Assembly: GCF_019131995.1 (NCBI RefSeq)
Contig: NZ_JAHONA010000050.1
Coordinates: 1 to 5,643 of the forward strand
Length of the DNA stretch: 5,643 nucleotides
DNA from: Collinsella aerofaciens
GTDB taxonomy: Bacteria; Actinomycetota; Coriobacteriia; Coriobacteriales; Coriobacteriaceae
Direction: 5' to 3'
The notes beneath the pieces were generated by a model. It was not told the origin of the DNA. It did not search any database and saw only the letters and a list, made by a program, of their open reading frames with translations. Below are positions 5,617-5,643 of the stretch, one piece after another. A program made the position numbers and the translations under genes. The number at the start of each line of letters is the position of its first letter. The first letter of the stretch is position 1.

Positions 5617-5631
5617 CGGACGGCCGGTCCG
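5617..5631. repeat. Short GC-rich inverted repeat at the window edge
   Basis: CGGAC (5617-5621) and GTCCG (5627-5631) are reverse complements around the loop GGCCG. Pyrimidine-rich TCTATTCCGTTT follows and is cut by the window end. It could be a second small terminator or the start of a longer element. Only 5 bp pair, so support is limited. Confidence 0.3.
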
Positions 5632-5643
5632 TCTATTCCGTTT

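Larger units (their letters stand above)
5434..5643. other. Non-coding 3' region after the truncated PHP-ATPase gene
   Basis: I see no convincing gene in these 210 bp. They hold one strong terminator, an imperfect 24-bp-period direct repeat and a small hairpin near the edge. GC content rises again abruptly after about 5440 compared with the preceding gene, which supports a join near the gene's stop codon. Confidence 0.6.

Noticed and set aside
1..5643. CRISPR arrays, tRNA/rRNA genes, insertion-sequence termini, integrase genes
   Set aside because: No regularly spaced repeats, cloverleaf-like segments, transposase motifs or integrase motifs were seen by eye.

Overview
The window looks like chromosomal DNA of a fairly GC-rich Gram-positive bacterium. 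The style of the secreted transglutaminase-like protein and of the GC-rich terminator suggests a Coriobacteriia member such as Collinsella. That placement rests on recognition from memory, not on a marker gene. Its main content is a small accessory cluster of phage-defence type, flanked by two genes that each look broken or fused.

Layout. Bases 1-94 (minus) hold the first 31 codons of an unidentified gene with an excellent Shine-Dalgarno site. Bases 95-249 are intergenic and hold two inverted repeats. Bases 250-1521 (minus) encode a 423-residue protein made of two unrelated parts: an exported, Ala/Thr-rich transglutaminase-like protein with an intact Cys-His-Asp triad, joined in frame to the last ~64 residues of an ABC-transporter ATPase. 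Bases 1522-1749 are a divergent promoter region with a 19-bp near-palindrome on the -10 of the next operon and a 10-bp-period direct repeat. Bases 1750-3096 (+) encode an RloA/AbiLi-type AAA/ABC-like ATPase. Bases 3089-3685 (+) encode an RloB/AbiLii-type partner, best read from a TTG start that overlaps the rloA stop. Bases 3784-5433 (+) encode the N-terminal part of a PHP-domain plus SMC-like ATPase (TrlF-like), clearly lower in GC and ending before its second ATPase half. A strong intrinsic terminator follows at 5490-5529, and the last ~110 bases hold only short repeats.

How it fits together. RloA and RloB are a known two-gene pair, classed as AbiL-type abortive infection and also found inside type I restriction-modification loci. 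An ATPase is thought to control an effector with a TOPRIM-like acidic motif set. The PHP-ATPase beside them is another nuclease-plus-ATPase architecture common in defence islands, but this copy appears truncated and may be inactive. No restriction-modification, integrase, transposase, tRNA or CRISPR features are visible. The fused gene on one side and the cut gene on the other could mark recombination boundaries of an accessory segment, or could be assembly joins. The sequence alone does not separate these.
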